Of a stretch of DNA of 64,000 bases, positions 47,682-56,012 are shown piece by piece. The translations under genes and the position numbers were made by a program. Each line of letters begins with the position of its first letter. The stretch's first letter is position 1. This DNA is from an uncultured Christensenella sp. (GTDB lineage: Bacteria; Bacillota; Clostridia; Christensenellales; Borkfalkiaceae), in the NCBI GenBank assembly GCA_910586065.1, contig CAJUGI010000002.1:1-64000 (forward strand), written 5' to 3'. The notes beneath the pieces were generated by a model. That model saw only the letters and a program-made list of their open reading frames with translations, made no database searches and had not been told where the DNA came from.

Positions 47682-48278
47682 ATGGACAAACTGAGATACG
47701 AAAGAGAATTGAGCGGACAAGGTTTTAAATACGTTTGCGGGGTTGACGAAGTGGGCAGAGGTCCGCTTGCGGGACCGGTTGTGTGCGCGGCGGTAATTAT
47801 GCCGCTTGACGACGTTGTGGAAGGCGTTGACGACAGTAAAAAGCTTTCCGCAAAAAAGCGCGAAAAATTGTACGGACAAATTATAGAAAAGGCGGTTGCC
47901 TACGCAATATGCCGTGTTGAACCGCGGATAATCGATGAAATTAATATTTTGCAGGCTACAAGGCTGTGCATGAAAAATGCGGTTGAAAGCCTTGCAGTTT
48001 TGCCGGACTTCGTTTTGACGGACGGTAATATGACGCTGGATATTTCAATTCCCCAAAAGAGCATAATCAAGGGCGATTATTACAGCTATTCCATAGGCGC
48101 GGCGTCTGTTGTCGCCAAAGTTTACAGGGATAATTTGATGTGCGAATACGACGAGGAGTTCCCCGAATACGCGTTTGCAAGTAATAAAGGTTACGGCACG
48201 GCGGCGCATATCGCGGCGATAGAGCGCTTTGGGTTAAGTTCCGTTCACCGCAGGAGTTTTACAAAGAAATGGCAGTAA
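47682..48278 (+). CDS. rnhB: Ribonuclease HII
   Basis: Removes ribonucleotides from DNA. 198 aa with the catalytic acids in VDEVGRGPLAGPVVCAAV, DDSKKLSAKKRE, and LTDGN; GDYYSYSIGAASVVAKVYRD and NKGYGTAAHIAAIERFGLS complete the type 2 pattern. It starts two bases after rbgA and overlaps the next gene by 10 bp. Confidence 0.96.
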   Translation: MDKLRYERELSGQGFKYVCGVDEVGRGPLAGPVVCAAVIMPLDDVVEGVDDSKKLSAKKREKLYGQIIEKAVAYAICRVEPRIIDEINILQATRLCMKNAVESLAVLPDFVLTDGNMTLDISIPQKSIIKGDYYSYSIGAASVVAKVYRDNLMCEYDEEFPEYAFASNKGYGTAAHIAAIERFGLSSVHRRSFTKKWQ

Positions 48279-48643
48279 AAGGCGGTGACGGCAAAGGCGG
48301 GCTCCATAATAAGCGGCTGGGCTTGGCGGGGGAACGCAAGGCGCGTGCGTATTTAAGATTGCACGGATGGAAAATTTTGAATAAAAACTATAAAAACCCT
48401 TACGGCGAGGTGGATATAATCGCTGAAAAGGGCGGCGTGGTTGCTTTTATCGAAGTTAAGACGCGTCTTTCCGAAAATTACGGCGCCCCTTCCGAAGCGG
48501 TTGATAAACGTCGTCAAACGCGGTATATTATGGGGGCAAAGTATTATTTTTTAAACCGGGAAATCGATTGTACCGTGCGTTTCGATATAATAGAAATATT
48601 AAACGGTGAGATTAATCACATCGAAAACGCCTTTCACTTATAA
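48269..48643 (+). CDS. yraN: UPF0102 (YraN) family nuclease-like protein
   Basis: 124 aa. Endonuclease-like PD-(D/E)XK core: LGLAGERKARAYLRLHGWKI, then NPYGEVDIIAEKGGVVAFIE and VKTR, where Asp and ExK are the catalytic-type residues. Biological role unclear in the family. Standard position behind rnhB. The start overlaps the rnhB 3' end by 10 bp. Confidence 0.93.
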   Translation: MAVKGGDGKGGLHNKRLGLAGERKARAYLRLHGWKILNKNYKNPYGEVDIIAEKGGVVAFIEVKTRLSENYGAPSEAVDKRRQTRYIMGAKYYFLNREIDCTVRFDIIEILNGEINHIENAFHL

Positions 48644-48812
48644 AAGCGGATATATACATTGCAATACTTCGGCAGGTTCACGCTTTTGCCGCGGACGCGT
48701 ACTTTTATGTGCGCCGTGTTGTAAATGCGCCTTCTTTTTGTCTTGATTGTATCTTTTCGCTAAGATACTGCTGTAAATTTCAAAATCCACAAAAAATAAT
48801 CAGAGGTAAAAA

Positions 48813-49439
48813 ATGGAAAAGAGAGCTTACGAAATCATTTCAAACGCCAACCGCATGGTAAAAATAAAGGTTATTCCGGGGCACTTTGCAACAAGGCACT
48901 CGCACGTAAATTATTGCGTGGATATGACCTGCGTCAAGTCTGTGCTCGGCGCGGCGAAAGCGGCGGCAAAACTGTTTTCGGACAGCTTTGCTTCCACCCC
49001 CGTGGATACCATTATTTCGCTTGACAGAATGAAGATGGTCGGCGCTTTTATGGCGGAATATCTGTCTCATTCGCACGTCAATCACGACAGGGACATAGCG
49101 GTAATCACGCCCGAAATCACAAACGATAAACTTCTTCTCCGCGATAATTTTTTGCAGTTCGTAAAAAATAAGCGCGTACTTTTGTTGACGGCTTCGGCAA
49201 CTACGGGCAAAGACGTTAAGAGTGTTGTCGAAGGAATCAGTTACTACGGCGGCGAAGCCGTAGGCGTTGCAACCGTTTTCGGCGGAGAATTTGTTTGCAA
49301 CGTGCCCGCCGTTAAAATTTTCGGCGTAAAGGATATCCCCGATTACGCCTCGTATGCGCCTACGGACTGCCCGCTCTGCAAAAAGGGCGTTAAAGTCGAC
49401 GCGGTTGTGAATTCTTACGGTTACAGCAAGATAATTTAA
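48813..49439 (+). CDS. PRTase-like (orotate phosphoribosyltransferase-like) protein
   Basis: 208 aa. A type I phosphoribosyltransferase fold is suggested by VDTIISLDRMKMVGAFMAEY (near 64) and the PRPP-loop-like VLLLTASATTGKDVKSVVEG near 124, followed by GGEAVGVATVFGGEF. The PRPP loop has LTASATTG where true enzymes have a D-D-x-x-T(T/S)G pattern, so catalysis is doubtful. A C-terminal CPLCKKG knuckle is unusual. AGAGG precedes ATG 48813. Function unknown. Confidence 0.75.
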   Translation: MEKRAYEIISNANRMVKIKVIPGHFATRHSHVNYCVDMTCVKSVLGAAKAAAKLFSDSFASTPVDTIISLDRMKMVGAFMAEYLSHSHVNHDRDIAVITPEITNDKLLLRDNFLQFVKNKRVLLLTASATTGKDVKSVVEGISYYGGEAVGVATVFGGEFVCNVPAVKIFGVKDIPDYASYAPTDCPLCKKGVKVDAVVNSYGYSKII

Positions 49440-49559
49440 GCTTAACTTCCGCAATTCCGTTTAAAAAAATTTTTAACGGCAAATCTATGCGCGGAGACGA
49501 AAGAAAACCGTCGCGCAACTGGCGGGATAACGGTTGTCGGAATTTATTTGTGAAAATTG

Positions 49560-49678
49560 CGACACACCCCCTTAAATGAGTTGCAATTAATATATTAATT
49601 TGGTAATATAAACAGGACTTCGGGCAGTCCTCTGCTTTATTCAAGCACGAATGCCGCGTTTTAATGGAGGTAAAGTCA
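49560..49678 (+). promoter_or_regulatory. Possible L19 leader region
   Basis: Between a short AT-rich stretch and the rplS ribosome site lie AGGACT-TCGGGC-AGTCCT (about 49614-49631) and a CTGCTTTATTCAAGCACGAA-type segment just before TAATGGAGG. L19 genes of Firmicutes commonly have a structured autoregulatory leader here. I cannot confirm a match to that family. Confidence 0.35.
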
Positions 49679-50023
49679 ATGAAAAATTTGGTTGAAGCTA
49701 TTGAAAAAGAGGGTATGAAGACGGAAGTACCCGTATTCAACGTAGGCGACACGGTTAAGGTCGGCTTTAAAGTTATCGAAGGTACGAAAGAAAGAATTCA
49801 GAACTTCGAAGGCGTTGTAATCGCCAAAAAGCACGGCGGAATAAGAGAGAGTTTTACCGTAAGACGTTTGTCTTTCGGCGTAGGCGTGGAAAGAACGTTC
49901 CCTCTGCACTCTCCCAAGATTGCGAACATCACCGTTGTTAAGCGCGGTAAGGTAAGAAGAGCAAAACTTTATTACCTGCGCGGGCTTACAGGCAAAGCCG
50001 CAAAAATTGCCGAAATCAAGTAA
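49679..50023 (+). CDS. rplS: 50S ribosomal protein L19
   Basis: 114 aa from ATG 49679 behind GGAGG; the ATG at 49664 lies within that site. Complete L19: PVFNVGDTVKVGFKVIEG, KERIQNFEGVVIAKKHGG, TVRRLSFGVGVERTFPLHSP and KVRRAKLYYLRGLTGKAAKI. Normally adjacent to trmD; here seven kilobases of related genes intervene or follow. Cassette B begins nine bases after its stop. Confidence 0.97.
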   Translation: MKNLVEAIEKEGMKTEVPVFNVGDTVKVGFKVIEGTKERIQNFEGVVIAKKHGGIRESFTVRRLSFGVGVERTFPLHSPKIANITVVKRGKVRRAKLYYLRGLTGKAAKIAEIK

Positions 50024-50173
50024 TTTTAAAATACCGTAATTCCCATAGGGAAGTTAACAAGAGGCAAATAAAAAGATTTAGGCATAGCGTCAGGCTATGC
50101 CTTTTACTATTTTATATGTGGAAGAACCGGACTGCCCGCAGCCCGTTGAGATATGGCTGATATTGCAATCCGC

Positions 50174-50202
50174 TTGTTTTTCTGCTCCTGAAATGATATA
50201 CT
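50174..50202 (+). promoter_or_regulatory. Cassette B promoter with conserved leader
   Basis: TTGTTT (50174-50179), 17-bp spacer, TATACT (50197-50202), followed by the TGTACGATAAACAGTAA leader shared with cassette A. Confidence 0.72.
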
Positions 50203-50243
50203 GACTGTACGATAAACAGTAAATTTAACGGAGAAAATGAAAA

Positions 50244-50657
50244 ATGGATAAAACTCAATTATTTCAATTTATATCTGAACAAAAAACGGCGTTTATTGCC
50301 TCGGTCAACGGGCAAGGTTATCCCGTAATAAGGGCGATGCTTGCTCCCCGAAAAATCGAAGGTAACGAAATTTATTTCTCAACGAATACCTCGTCGAACA
50401 AGATAAAGCAGTATTTGGCAAATAATAAGGCTTGCGTCTATTTTTACAAACGCGGAAGATTCAAGTATCAGGGCGTATCGATTACGGGCGAAATGCAAGT
50501 TTGTACCGACCAAACGACCAAAGACGAAATCTGGCGTTTTGGCGACAAGCTGTTTTACAAACAAGGCGTAACCGACCCCGACTATTGCGTGTTGAAATTT
50601 AAGGGCCTAACGGCGGAATATTATTGCGATTTTGAAATACAAAAGATAGACTTATAA
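50244..50657 (+). CDS. Pyridoxamine 5'-phosphate oxidase-like flavin-binding protein (cassette B cargo)
   Basis: 137 aa split-barrel protein: LFQFISEQKTAFIASVNGQG, YPVIRAMLAPRKIEGNEIYF, STNTSSNKIKQYLANNKACV, VSITGEMQV and DYCVLKFKGLTAEYY. This matches the PNPOx-like family that binds FMN or related flavins, often acting as small general-stress or flavin reductase-type proteins. True PNPOx activity is unlikely given its size. ATG 50244 has GGAG 7-8 bases upstream. The stop codon is the first triplet of the segment shared with cassette A. Confidence 0.88.
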   Translation: MDKTQLFQFISEQKTAFIASVNGQGYPVIRAMLAPRKIEGNEIYFSTNTSSNKIKQYLANNKACVYFYKRGRFKYQGVSITGEMQVCTDQTTKDEIWRFGDKLFYKQGVTDPDYCVLKFKGLTAEYYCDFEIQKIDL

Positions 50658-50689
50658 ATTTCAATTTATCTTTCTGATAATGTGTAGTT

Positions 50690-50724
50690 AAAAGCTCTCG
50701 AACAAATTGTTCAAGAGCTTTTTT
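50690..50724 (+). terminator. Exit terminator of cassette B
   Basis: AAAGCTCTCGAAC ... GTTCAAGAGCTTT with T6; corresponds to the hairpin at 9189-9222 in cassette A. Confidence 0.88.
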
Positions 50725-50939
50725 CCTTGCCTGAAAGTGCAACTTTGTTTAATTCCCTATTGAAAGCGCCCTTTAATCGGGGGTTCTATTTTTTGCGTTT
50801 TTTAAATTAAGGTATACAATAAACTATACAAAAAGTAACGAAAAGTAACAAAATCCGTCGAAAATAAGCGAAACATTGTAAAATACTTTTTTAAAACGCG
50901 GTGGTATAATTTAAAAAAATGCTGCAAGAGGATTAAAAG

Positions 50940-52466
50940 ATGTTATCCAAAGTTTTTAGTTTCGCTTTAAACGGACTGGACGGTATACCCGTCGAGGTGG
51001 AGACGGATATATTCAAAGGAATGGTTTCCTATGATATTGTGGGGTTGCCTTCGGCTTCGGTAAAAGAAAGCAAAGACAGGGTTGAAGCGGCTGTAAAGAA
51101 CAGCGCGTTAAAGTTTCCCGTAAATAAAATTACCATAAATTTAGCGCCGGCAGACGTAAAAAAGGACGGCTCTCACTACGACTTGCCGCTGGCTTTAAGT
51201 ATTCTGGTTGCAAGCGGGCAGCTTCAAGCCGACCTGAGCGGATTTGTGTTTTTGGGCGAACTAGCGCTTGACGGTACGCTCCGCCCCGTAACGGGCATTT
51301 TGCCGATGCTTATATCGGCAAAGGGCAAGGGTTTTAAACGGTTTGCAGTGCCTGCCGCAAACGCAAACGAAGCGAGCTATCTTGAGGGCACCGAGGTTTA
51401 CGCCTTTGAAAATCTGAAGGAAACGGTAAATTTTCTGGCGGGAGCGAGCAACGTTTCTCCCGTCGTTAATAAAAGTTTTGTCGCCGCGCGCAGGCTGCGC
51501 GGCTATAATTACGATATGGGGCTTGTGCGCGGACAGAAAATTGCAAAACGCGCACTGGAAATAGCGGTTGCGGGCGGACACAACATACTTTTATCCGGTC
51601 CTCCCGGTTCGGGTAAAACTATGCTGGCGCGGTGTATCCCCACGATTATGCCCGATATGACGTTTGAAGAAGCGCTTGAAGTCACTAAAATCCATTCGGT
51701 GGCTGGCGAACTATCTGAAGAGGGAATAGTAACTTTGCGTCCGTTCAGAACGCCGCATCACACCGCGACCGCAGTATCGCTGTGCGGCGGCGGCAACCGC
51801 AAGATTCACGCGGGCGAAATTTCAAAGGCGCATAAAGGGGTTTTGTATCTTGACGAACTGCCTGAATATTCGCGCGCTACTCTGGAGGCGTTGCGGCAAC
51901 CGCTTGAAGACAAAGTGATAACCGTTGCTCGCGCCGGAGGTGCGGTTACTTTCCCCGCAGACTTTATTTTGTGCGCCAGTATGAACCCCTGCCCCTGCGG
52001 CAACTACGGTTCTAAGGACAGGGAGTGTAAATGTACGCCCGCGCAGATACATAAATATAAAAATAAAATTTCGGGTCCGCTGTTAGACAGAATCGATTTG
52101 CAGGTTGAAGTGGACGGAGTTAAATACGAGGATTTATCCGGTGAAGGAAACGAGGAAAAGAGCGAAGAAGTAAAGGAACGCGTCGAAAGGGCGCGTGCCG
52201 TTCAGCGCGAAAGATTTTCAGGGGAAGAAGGCGTTTCGGTCAACGGCGCTATGGGCGAAAGACAGCTTAAAAAATACTGCCGGCTTTCCGCCGAGTGCGA
52301 AAGAGTTTTGCGCACCGCGTTCGTGACGTTGCGGCTGACGGCACGCGCACGCTCGCGGATTATAAAGGTTGCAAGGACTATTGCCGACTTAGCCTTTTCA
52401 AACGAAATCAAACCCGAGCATATATTGGAAGCCGCGTCTTACCGCAGTTCGGAAAACGATATCTGA
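50940..52466 (+). CDS. comM: YifB/ComM-family Mg-chelatase-like AAA+ ATPase
   Basis: 508 aa. N-terminal Lon-protease-like domain (about 1-170; IVGLPSASVKESKDRVEAAV), then the Mg-chelatase AAA+ domain with Walker A SGPPGSGKTMLARCIPT near 220 and Walker B KGVLYLDELPEYSR near 297. A C4 zinc-like element CPCGNYGSKDRECKC follows, then the C-terminal Mg_chelatase_C domain. ComM is a branch-migration helicase in natural transformation. It sits 12 bases ahead of dprA, which supports a DNA-uptake role. Confidence 0.93.
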   Translation: MLSKVFSFALNGLDGIPVEVETDIFKGMVSYDIVGLPSASVKESKDRVEAAVKNSALKFPVNKITINLAPADVKKDGSHYDLPLALSILVASGQLQADLSGFVFLGELALDGTLRPVTGILPMLISAKGKGFKRFAVPAANANEASYLEGTEVYAFENLKETVNFLAGASNVSPVVNKSFVAARRLRGYNYDMGLVRGQKIAKRALEIAVAGGHNILLSGPPGSGKTMLARCIPTIMPDMTFEEALEVTKIHSVAGELSEEGIVTLRPFRTPHHTATAVSLCGGGNRKIHAGEISKAHKGVLYLDELPEYSRATLEALRQPLEDKVITVARAGGAVTFPADFILCASMNPCPCGNYGSKDRECKCTPAQIHKYKNKISGPLLDRIDLQVEVDGVKYEDLSGEGNEEKSEEVKERVERARAVQRERFSGEEGVSVNGAMGERQLKKYCRLSAECERVLRTAFVTLRLTARARSRIIKVARTIADLAFSNEIKPEHILEAASYRSSENDI

Positions 52467-52478
52467 GGGGGCGCGGTT

Positions 52479-53549
52479 ATGACTTATACCAGGGACGAAC
52501 TCAATTTAATAACGCTTGCTTCGTTTGACGAGCTGACCTATAAATCCAAGTTCCGGCTTTTGTCGGGATTTGAAAGCAGTATGCCGGATTTTACAAAATA
52601 TGAGGAAGAACTGATTAAAACGGTTCCATGCGGAGTATATAATAAAGTAAGGAGCAAATATTTCAGCCCCGAATACAGGGTTCACGTTTTAAAGGAGCTT
52701 GAGCGCCGCGATATAACGTGCGTTACTTATTTTTCGGAAAATTATCCCGGGCTTTTAAAGGAAATTCCGTTGCCTCCGATAGTTTTGTATTGCAAGGGCA
52801 ACACGCAGCTTTTAAAAACGCGGTGTTTTTCAGTCGTCGGTTCGCGCAGGACAACCGCGGCAACGGTTGCGGAGTGTAAAAAGATATGTGCCGAACTTAC
52901 CCAGTATTTCACGGTCGTAACAGGTACTGCGGACGGGGCGGACAGCGCGGCTGTTTACGGCGCGCTGCCAAGCGGAAAACTAATTGCGGTTTTAGCTTAC
53001 GGTTTCGATTATTGTTATCCCGTTATGCAGGAGAGCCTTTTGCATAAGATTGAAGAAAACGGACTTCTCGTTTCGGAATTCACTCCCAAAACCCCGCCTA
53101 TGCAATATCTTTTCCCCGTGAGAAACAGGGTGATTGCGGGTATGTCGGAAGGCACTCTGGTGGTGTCGGCGGCAAAGCGCAGCGGCGCCCTTATCACGGC
53201 AGATTATGCGTTGGAATACGGCAGAACTGCATTCGCTTTCCCCTATTCCATAGGCTCCGCAACGGGCGAGGGCTGTAATGCGCTCATTAAAAAAGGCGGA
53301 CTTCTCACCGAAAATATACTTGACATATTCGGGCTGTATGGTTTAGACTTTAAGGAGTCCGAACAGGAACCGTTAAGCGAAACGGAATGCGGAATACTTA
53401 AAATAATAAGGGAAGAGGGCGAAGGATTCGTGCCTGAAATCGCCTCTAAACTCGGCAAAAAGTCTTATGAAATAATTCCGTTTCTGTCCTCTCTTGAAAT
53501 AAAGGGGCTTATCGTCCGTTTGGGCGGAAACCGTTACGCCGCGCTTTAA
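52479..53549 (+). CDS. dprA: DNA-processing protein DprA
   Basis: 356 aa. Helical N-terminal domain, Rossmann-like core with VVGSRRTTAATVAECKKICA near 115, TGTADGADSAAVYGAL, VRNRVIAGMSEGTLVVSA and SGALITADYALEYGR, and a C-terminal winged helix (about 295-356). Loads RecA on incoming single-stranded DNA. Order comM-dprA-topA-trmFO-hslVU follows the Bacillus smf-topA-gid-codV-clpQY arrangement, except that no xerC/codV is present. Confidence 0.95.
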   Translation: MTYTRDELNLITLASFDELTYKSKFRLLSGFESSMPDFTKYEEELIKTVPCGVYNKVRSKYFSPEYRVHVLKELERRDITCVTYFSENYPGLLKEIPLPPIVLYCKGNTQLLKTRCFSVVGSRRTTAATVAECKKICAELTQYFTVVTGTADGADSAAVYGALPSGKLIAVLAYGFDYCYPVMQESLLHKIEENGLLVSEFTPKTPPMQYLFPVRNRVIAGMSEGTLVVSAAKRSGALITADYALEYGRTAFAFPYSIGSATGEGCNALIKKGGLLTENILDIFGLYGLDFKESEQEPLSETECGILKIIREEGEGFVPEIASKLGKKSYEIIPFLSSLEIKGLIVRLGGNRYAAL

Positions 53550-53618
53550 TACGGCGGACAGTCAGCAACAACTTCGTAAAAATTATCGGTTTTGAAATTT
53601 TTGCGGAACGGAGTATAT

Positions 53619-56012
53619 ATGGATTTAATCATAGTAGAATCGCCCAGCAAGGCAAAAACCATTTCCAAATATTTAAAGGGCAAGTACAAGGTTGACGCGT
53701 CCGGCGGACACGTAAGGGATTTGCCGGAAAGGACTTTGGGCGTAAAGATAACCGGCGGTTTCGAGCCGAAGTACGAAATAACTCCCAGCAAAAAGGAAGT
53801 AATTAAAAGACTTACCGCCGAAACGCAAAAAGCGGGCAAGGTTTATCTTGCAACCGACCCCGACCGCGAGGGCGAAGCAATAAGCTGGCATTTACAGACC
53901 GTTCTGGGGCTGGACGAAGACGGCGCAAACCGCATAGAGTTCAACGAAATTTCCCCTTCGGCGGTGCAGAACGCTTTAAAAAATCCGCGCAAAATAAATA
54001 TCAATCTGGTTGACGCCCAGCAGGCGCGCAGGGTGCTGGACAGGCTTGTGGGTTATAAGCTTTCTCCGCTTTTGAATAACCGTATACAAAACGGCTTGTC
54101 GGCGGGCAGAGTGCAGTCGGTGGCGTTAAGACTTATAGTTGACAGAGAGCGTGAAATCGAGGCTTTTAAACCCGACGGTTATTGGACGTTTAACGCAATG
54201 CTGCAGGATTCGGGTGCCGAATATGCCCCGTTTAAGGCCGTTTATCAGCTTAAAAAGAGCGGCGAAACGATATCCGCTGAAATCGCCGAAGATATCGAAA
54301 GAAGGTTGCTTGCCGCAAACAATTATGCAAGCGCTTCAAGCACGGCAAACACTTCGGTTGAATCCGTCGGCGGACCTTTCCGAGTTGCAAAGGTTAAAAA
54401 GGGAATCGTAAAACAGCACGCGCCCGCACCGTTTACAACGTCGTCGTTGCAACAGGACGCTTCAAACAAATTCGGAATGTCCTCGCCCGAAACGATGTTG
54501 GTTGCCCAGCATTTATACGAGGGTATGGACGTCGGCGGCGACCATATCGCGCTTATCACATATATAAGAACGGACTCCGTACGCGTTTCAAAAGAGGCGC
54601 AGGAGAACGCTCTCGAATTCATAAAAAACACTTACGGTGCCGAATATGCGCCGGTTAAGCCCAATTTTTACGCAACAAAAAAGGGCGCTCAGGACGCGCA
54701 CGAGGCTATCCGCCCCATAAATCTGGCGGTAACGCCGGCGAGCGTAAAGGCGAGCCTTGACAGAAAGCACTACAACGTTTATAAACTTATTTACGACAGA
54801 TTCATCGCGTCGCAGATGGCGGAAGCGCAGTATAATCATATGCAGATAGACGCCGAATGCGAGGGATATACCTTTAAAGCAAGCGGTAAAGCGCCGTTAT
54901 TTGCGGGATATACCGCCGCCTATCAGGACGTTGCAAAGGAAACCGAAGAAGAGGAAAGTTCAAAACTTCTGCCTCCTTTGAACGAGGGCGATATTCTCGA
55001 TTTGAAAGACCTGAAAAAGGAACAGAAATTTACGCGCCCCCCCGCGAGATATACCGACGCGTCGCTCGTAAAGGCGATGGAAGAAAAGGGGATAGGCAGA
55101 CCTTCGACTTACGCGTCGATAATTTCGGTGCTCACCAAACGCAAATACGTTGCAAAGGAAGGCAAATATATGGTGCCTACCGAAGTTGCGTATAAAATAA
55201 CCGATATGCTTGTTAAGTATTTTACCGATATTATGGACGTCGGTTTTACGGCGCATATGGAGTCCGAACTCGATAAAATAGAGGACGGAGGCGTGGACTG
55301 GCACAGGATTATTGCGGATTTTTACCCCGGGTTTGCCGAACAGCTTAAAACCGCTTCGACGGACGGCGACGAAGAGACGGACGTAATCTGCGAAAAGTGC
55401 GGCAGTCCTATGCTTAGAAGAACGGGCAAATACGGAAAATATCTGGCTTGTTCCAATTATCCCAAATGTTCCAATATAGTCAGCGAAAGCGAGGCTGAAA
55501 TTTCGGAAATGCGTTGCCCCAAGTGCGGTGCCAATATGGTTGTAAAGAGCGGCAAATACGGTAAATTCCTTGCCTGCCCCAACTATCCCGAGTGTTCGTC
55601 CATTCTGCCCATAGACGCCGAAACGACGGAAGAAAAGTGCCGCGACTGCGGGTCGTTTATGGTGTTGAAACACGGCAAATACGGAAAGTATCTGGAATGC
55701 CCCAAGTGTTTGGCAAGGCGCCCTTTGAATTCCGCGGACGGAAATGCGGAAGGCGGCGAATCTGCCGGCAAGTGCCCCGACTGCGGCAAACCTATGCGCA
55801 GAATGAGGTCTAAGTCGGGCAAAATCTACTTCGGCTGCACGGGCTATCCCGACTGCAAATTTTTAAGCTGGGATATTCCCACCGGCGAAAAGTGCCCTAA
55901 ATGCAATTCGTTTCTCATCAAAAAAGGCAATAAAATTAAATGTTCTTCCAAAACCTGCGGCTATACGGAAAACTTGCCCGAAAGCGCGGAACGGGAAGAA
56001 AACAAGCAATGA
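53619..56012 (+). CDS. topA: DNA topoisomerase I with five zinc-finger modules
   Basis: 797 aa from ATG 53619 (CGGAG upstream). Toprim domain with IVESPSKAKTISKYL and DPDREGEAISWHL, the Q/R-rich QARRVLDRLVGYKLSPLL, and the active-site Tyr in TYIRTDSVRVS near 310. The C-terminus has four C4 modules (CEKCGSPM...C, CPKCGANM...C, CRDCGSFM...C, CPDCGKPM...C) and a fifth, CPKCNSFLIKK...C. Relaxes negative supercoils. The stop overlaps trmFO by 4 bp. Confidence 0.97.
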   Translation: MDLIIVESPSKAKTISKYLKGKYKVDASGGHVRDLPERTLGVKITGGFEPKYEITPSKKEVIKRLTAETQKAGKVYLATDPDREGEAISWHLQTVLGLDEDGANRIEFNEISPSAVQNALKNPRKININLVDAQQARRVLDRLVGYKLSPLLNNRIQNGLSAGRVQSVALRLIVDREREIEAFKPDGYWTFNAMLQDSGAEYAPFKAVYQLKKSGETISAEIAEDIERRLLAANNYASASSTANTSVESVGGPFRVAKVKKGIVKQHAPAPFTTSSLQQDASNKFGMSSPETMLVAQHLYEGMDVGGDHIALITYIRTDSVRVSKEAQENALEFIKNTYGAEYAPVKPNFYATKKGAQDAHEAIRPINLAVTPASVKASLDRKHYNVYKLIYDRFIASQMAEAQYNHMQIDAECEGYTFKASGKAPLFAGYTAAYQDVAKETEEEESSKLLPPLNEGDILDLKDLKKEQKFTRPPARYTDASLVKAMEEKGIGRPSTYASIISVLTKRKYVAKEGKYMVPTEVAYKITDMLVKYFTDIMDVGFTAHMESELDKIEDGGVDWHRIIADFYPGFAEQLKTASTDGDEETDVICEKCGSPMLRRTGKYGKYLACSNYPKCSNIVSESEAEISEMRCPKCGANMVVKSGKYGKFLACPNYPECSSILPIDAETTEEKCRDCGSFMVLKHGKYGKYLECPKCLARRPLNSADGNAEGGESAGKCPDCGKPMRRMRSKSGKIYFGCTGYPDCKFLSWDIPTGEKCPKCNSFLIKKGNKIKCSSKTCGYTENLPESAEREENKQ

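Larger units (their letters stand above)
50032..50777 (+). mobile_element. Single-gene mobile cassette B
   Basis: About 746 bp, same family as cassette A but in opposite orientation. In order: end sequence TACCGTAATTCCCATAGGGA (50032-50051); entry hairpin GGCATAGC...GCTATGCC then TTTT (about 50081-50105); a hairpin region containing GTGGAAGAACCGG; promoter (50174-50202); TGTACGATAAACAGTAA; ORF 50244-50657; from the stop codon on, TAAATTTCAATTT..TCTTTCT as in A; exit terminator; and the far end containing TTGCACTTTCA-type and ATAGGGAATT sequence on the minus strand. No recombinase encoded. Confidence 0.78.
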
